From assembly GCA_023445495.1 (NCBI GenBank), contig JAEXLC010000124.1:1-7084 (forward strand): 7,084 nucleotides of DNA, in the 5' to 3' direction. Positions 6,286 through 7,084 of the stretch are shown piece after piece. Numbering within the stretch: position 1 is the stretch's first letter; each line of letters begins with the position of its first letter. The position numbers were made by a program, and so were the translations under genes. Source of the stretch: Pseudomonadota bacterium (lineage in GTDB: Bacteria; Pseudomonadota; Alphaproteobacteria; Sphingomonadales; Sphingomonadaceae). The notes under the pieces are model-generated. The model saw only the letters and a list, made by a program, of their open reading frames with translations, did not search any database and was not told where the DNA came from.

Positions 6286-6949
6286 AAGCGGGAAGCGTCC
6301 AGCCTTCGAACGCGCGCAGCCCGGTGGGCGCCAGCTCGGCGAGCGTCACATAATGGCCCTGGTAGAAGCTGGTGGCGAGCGCATCGCGCTGGAGCGAGGC
6401 GCATTCGCCCTTCGCCCCGCGCAGGTCGACGCTATAGACGCGCCAGCCCGGCGTCGGGGTGAAGGGCAGCTCGCCCTCGGCCGAGAGGCAGACCACGTCG
6501 CGCGCATCGACGATCGTCAGCTTGCGCGCGTCGAGCGTGATCTCGGCGCCCGGGACCGCGTCCTTGCCCTTGCCGATATCCTTGAGCGTGCGGGTCTGCA
6601 CCTCGCCGAACGGGCGCTCGCGCATCAGCATGAACTGGCCCATCGCGTCGCCCAGCCAGCCATGGCTGCCGTCGCCGAACAGCAGCAGCCATTCGTTCCA
6701 GGCGCCGTCGGTCCAGCCCCAGCGCACCCGGCCGATCACCTCGAAGGGCTGATCCTCGACGCGCCCCCGCATGCCGAGCTGCACCGGGCTCACATCGAAG
6801 GGCAAGGGCGCGGACTTGCCGACCACCATCACGCCGGTGTCGCTGCGGGAAAGCAGGCTGTGGCAATAGTCGCAGACGCGCGCCGGCAGCGCCGCCGAAC
6901 GGAAGACGACCTCGGCGCCGCAATTGGGGCAATTGACGCTCAGGCTCAT
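6275..6949 (-). CDS. Soluble zinc-ribbon DUF4178 protein
   Basis: A 224-residue protein with no membrane helix. An N-terminal zinc ribbon has CPNC at 7-10 and CDYC at 26-29. It is followed by a DUF4178 region from about 55, with GMRGRVEDQPFEVIGRV (59-75) and then WNEWLLLF.DGSHGWL, the same pattern as in the next gene (E/F-x-x-x-G, W-x-E-W/Y-L-L-F, G-x-x-W-L). It is thus a shorter paralogue of the downstream membrane-anchored protein, probably from an old duplication; the two proteins align in ribbon and DUF4178 core but have diverged strongly. The start codon is an ATG 7 bases after the stop of the SHOCT gene, without an obvious ribosome binding site, and its end overlaps the next start by 11 bases. 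The role is unknown; a cytoplasmic partner or regulator of the membrane complex is an inference. Confidence 0.85.
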   Translation of the reverse strand: MSLSVNCPNCGAEVVFRSAALPARVCDYCHSLLSRSDTGVMVVGKSAPLPFDVSPVQLGMRGRVEDQPFEVIGRVRWGWTDGAWNEWLLLFGDGSHGWLGDAMGQFMLMRERPFGEVQTRTLKDIGKGKDAVPGAEITLDARKLTIVDARDVVCLSAEGELPFTPTPGWRVYSVDLRGAKGECASLQRDALATSFYQGHYVTLAELAPTGLRAFEGWTLPAYAV

Positions 6950-6956
6950 GACGGCT

Positions 6957-7084
6957 TCAGCGGATGCGCGAAAGCAGCTCGGCCTTCTTGGCGTCGAACT
7001 CCTCCTGGGTGATCGCGCCGATCGTCAGCAGCTTGTGCAGCTTCTCGATCTGGGCATAGGCATCCTCGCCGGGCGCCGCAGCGC
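6957..7084 (-). CDS. 3' end of a SHOCT-domain protein, cut by the window edge
   Basis: Reading from the right edge on the minus strand, 41 codons and a TGA are visible. After a short Ala/Pro linker they contain IEKLHKLLTIGAIT at 12-25, then QEEFDAKKAELLSRIR. This is a SHOCT module (short C-terminal domain: L-x-x-L-x-x-x-G-x-I-T-x-x-E-F-x-x-K-K-x-x-L-L), which sits at the extreme C-terminus of many larger bacterial proteins and probably mediates oligomerisation. The main domain is outside the window. In comparable neighbourhoods an SPFH/band-7 protein can occupy this place, but that cannot be seen here. Only 7 bases separate its stop from the DUF4178 start, so it is in the same operon. Confidence 0.85.
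   Translation of the reverse strand, partial: AAAPGEDAYAQIEKLHKLLTIGAITQEEFDAKKAELLSRIR

Noticed and set aside
4468..6462. Plus-strand open frame of 664 codons opposite the DUF4178, DUF350 and small-protein genes
   Set aside because: The translation is an Arg/His/Gln/Ala-rich mixture without domains, antisense to well-supported genes. Long antisense frames are expected in GC-rich DNA.
1..7084. Mobile elements, CRISPR arrays, tRNA/rRNA genes, riboswitches
   Set aside because: I found no direct-repeat arrays, transposase motifs, terminal inverted repeats or structured RNA signatures, and almost all the sequence is accounted for by coding regions.

Overview
The window is GC-rich (by eye roughly two thirds G+C) and tightly packed with genes. 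It uses GTG and probably TTG starts beside ATG, and several genes overlap by a few bases. Codon use, protein style and gene content suggest an alphaproteobacterium, most likely a sphingomonad. This is a judgement from composition and protein style; no rRNA or tRNA is present to confirm it.

Layout. The left edge (1-39, minus) may hold the first 13 codons of a gene running out of the window. A short gap (40-92) separates it from a plus-strand gene (93-1073) for a membrane transporter of the bile acid:sodium symporter superfamily (YfeH / SLC10A7 / Rch1-like). That gene converges on the main feature of the window, with only 6 bases between the two stop codons.

Everything from 7084 down to 1080 lies on the minus strand and reads as one operon. 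In order of transcription it holds: the 3' end of a SHOCT-domain protein (cut by the window edge), a soluble zinc-ribbon DUF4178 protein, a second and larger membrane-anchored zinc-ribbon DUF4178 protein, a 48-residue single-span membrane protein, a 70-residue DUF350 (YjfL-like) membrane protein, a membrane-embedded spermidine-synthase-like aminopropyltransferase, an FAD-dependent amine-oxidase-like oxidoreductase with a Tat-type signal, and S-adenosylmethionine decarboxylase (SpeD). Junctions are overlaps of 4, 8, 11 or 26 bases or gaps of 7 to 10 bases, so the genes are probably cotranscribed and partly translationally coupled. The operon promoter must lie beyond position 7084.

How the genes may work together. 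SpeD makes decarboxylated S-adenosylmethionine, the aminopropyl donor used by spermidine-synthase-type enzymes, and the operon encodes such an enzyme fused to an N-terminal membrane domain. The FAD enzyme could oxidise the resulting amine or a related compound. The DUF4178, DUF350, SHOCT and 48-residue proteins have no settled function. They look like an envelope-associated module around a dedicated polyamine-type chemistry rather than housekeeping spermidine synthesis: no ornithine or arginine decarboxylase is present, and most products are membrane proteins. Topology reasoning suggests that the catalytic domain of the aminopropyltransferase and the FAD enzyme may both face the periplasm, which is the most interesting testable idea here. 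Related gene sets (DUF350 with DUF4178 and an aminopropyltransferase) occur in other phyla as far as I recall, so the system is probably conserved but functionally undescribed.
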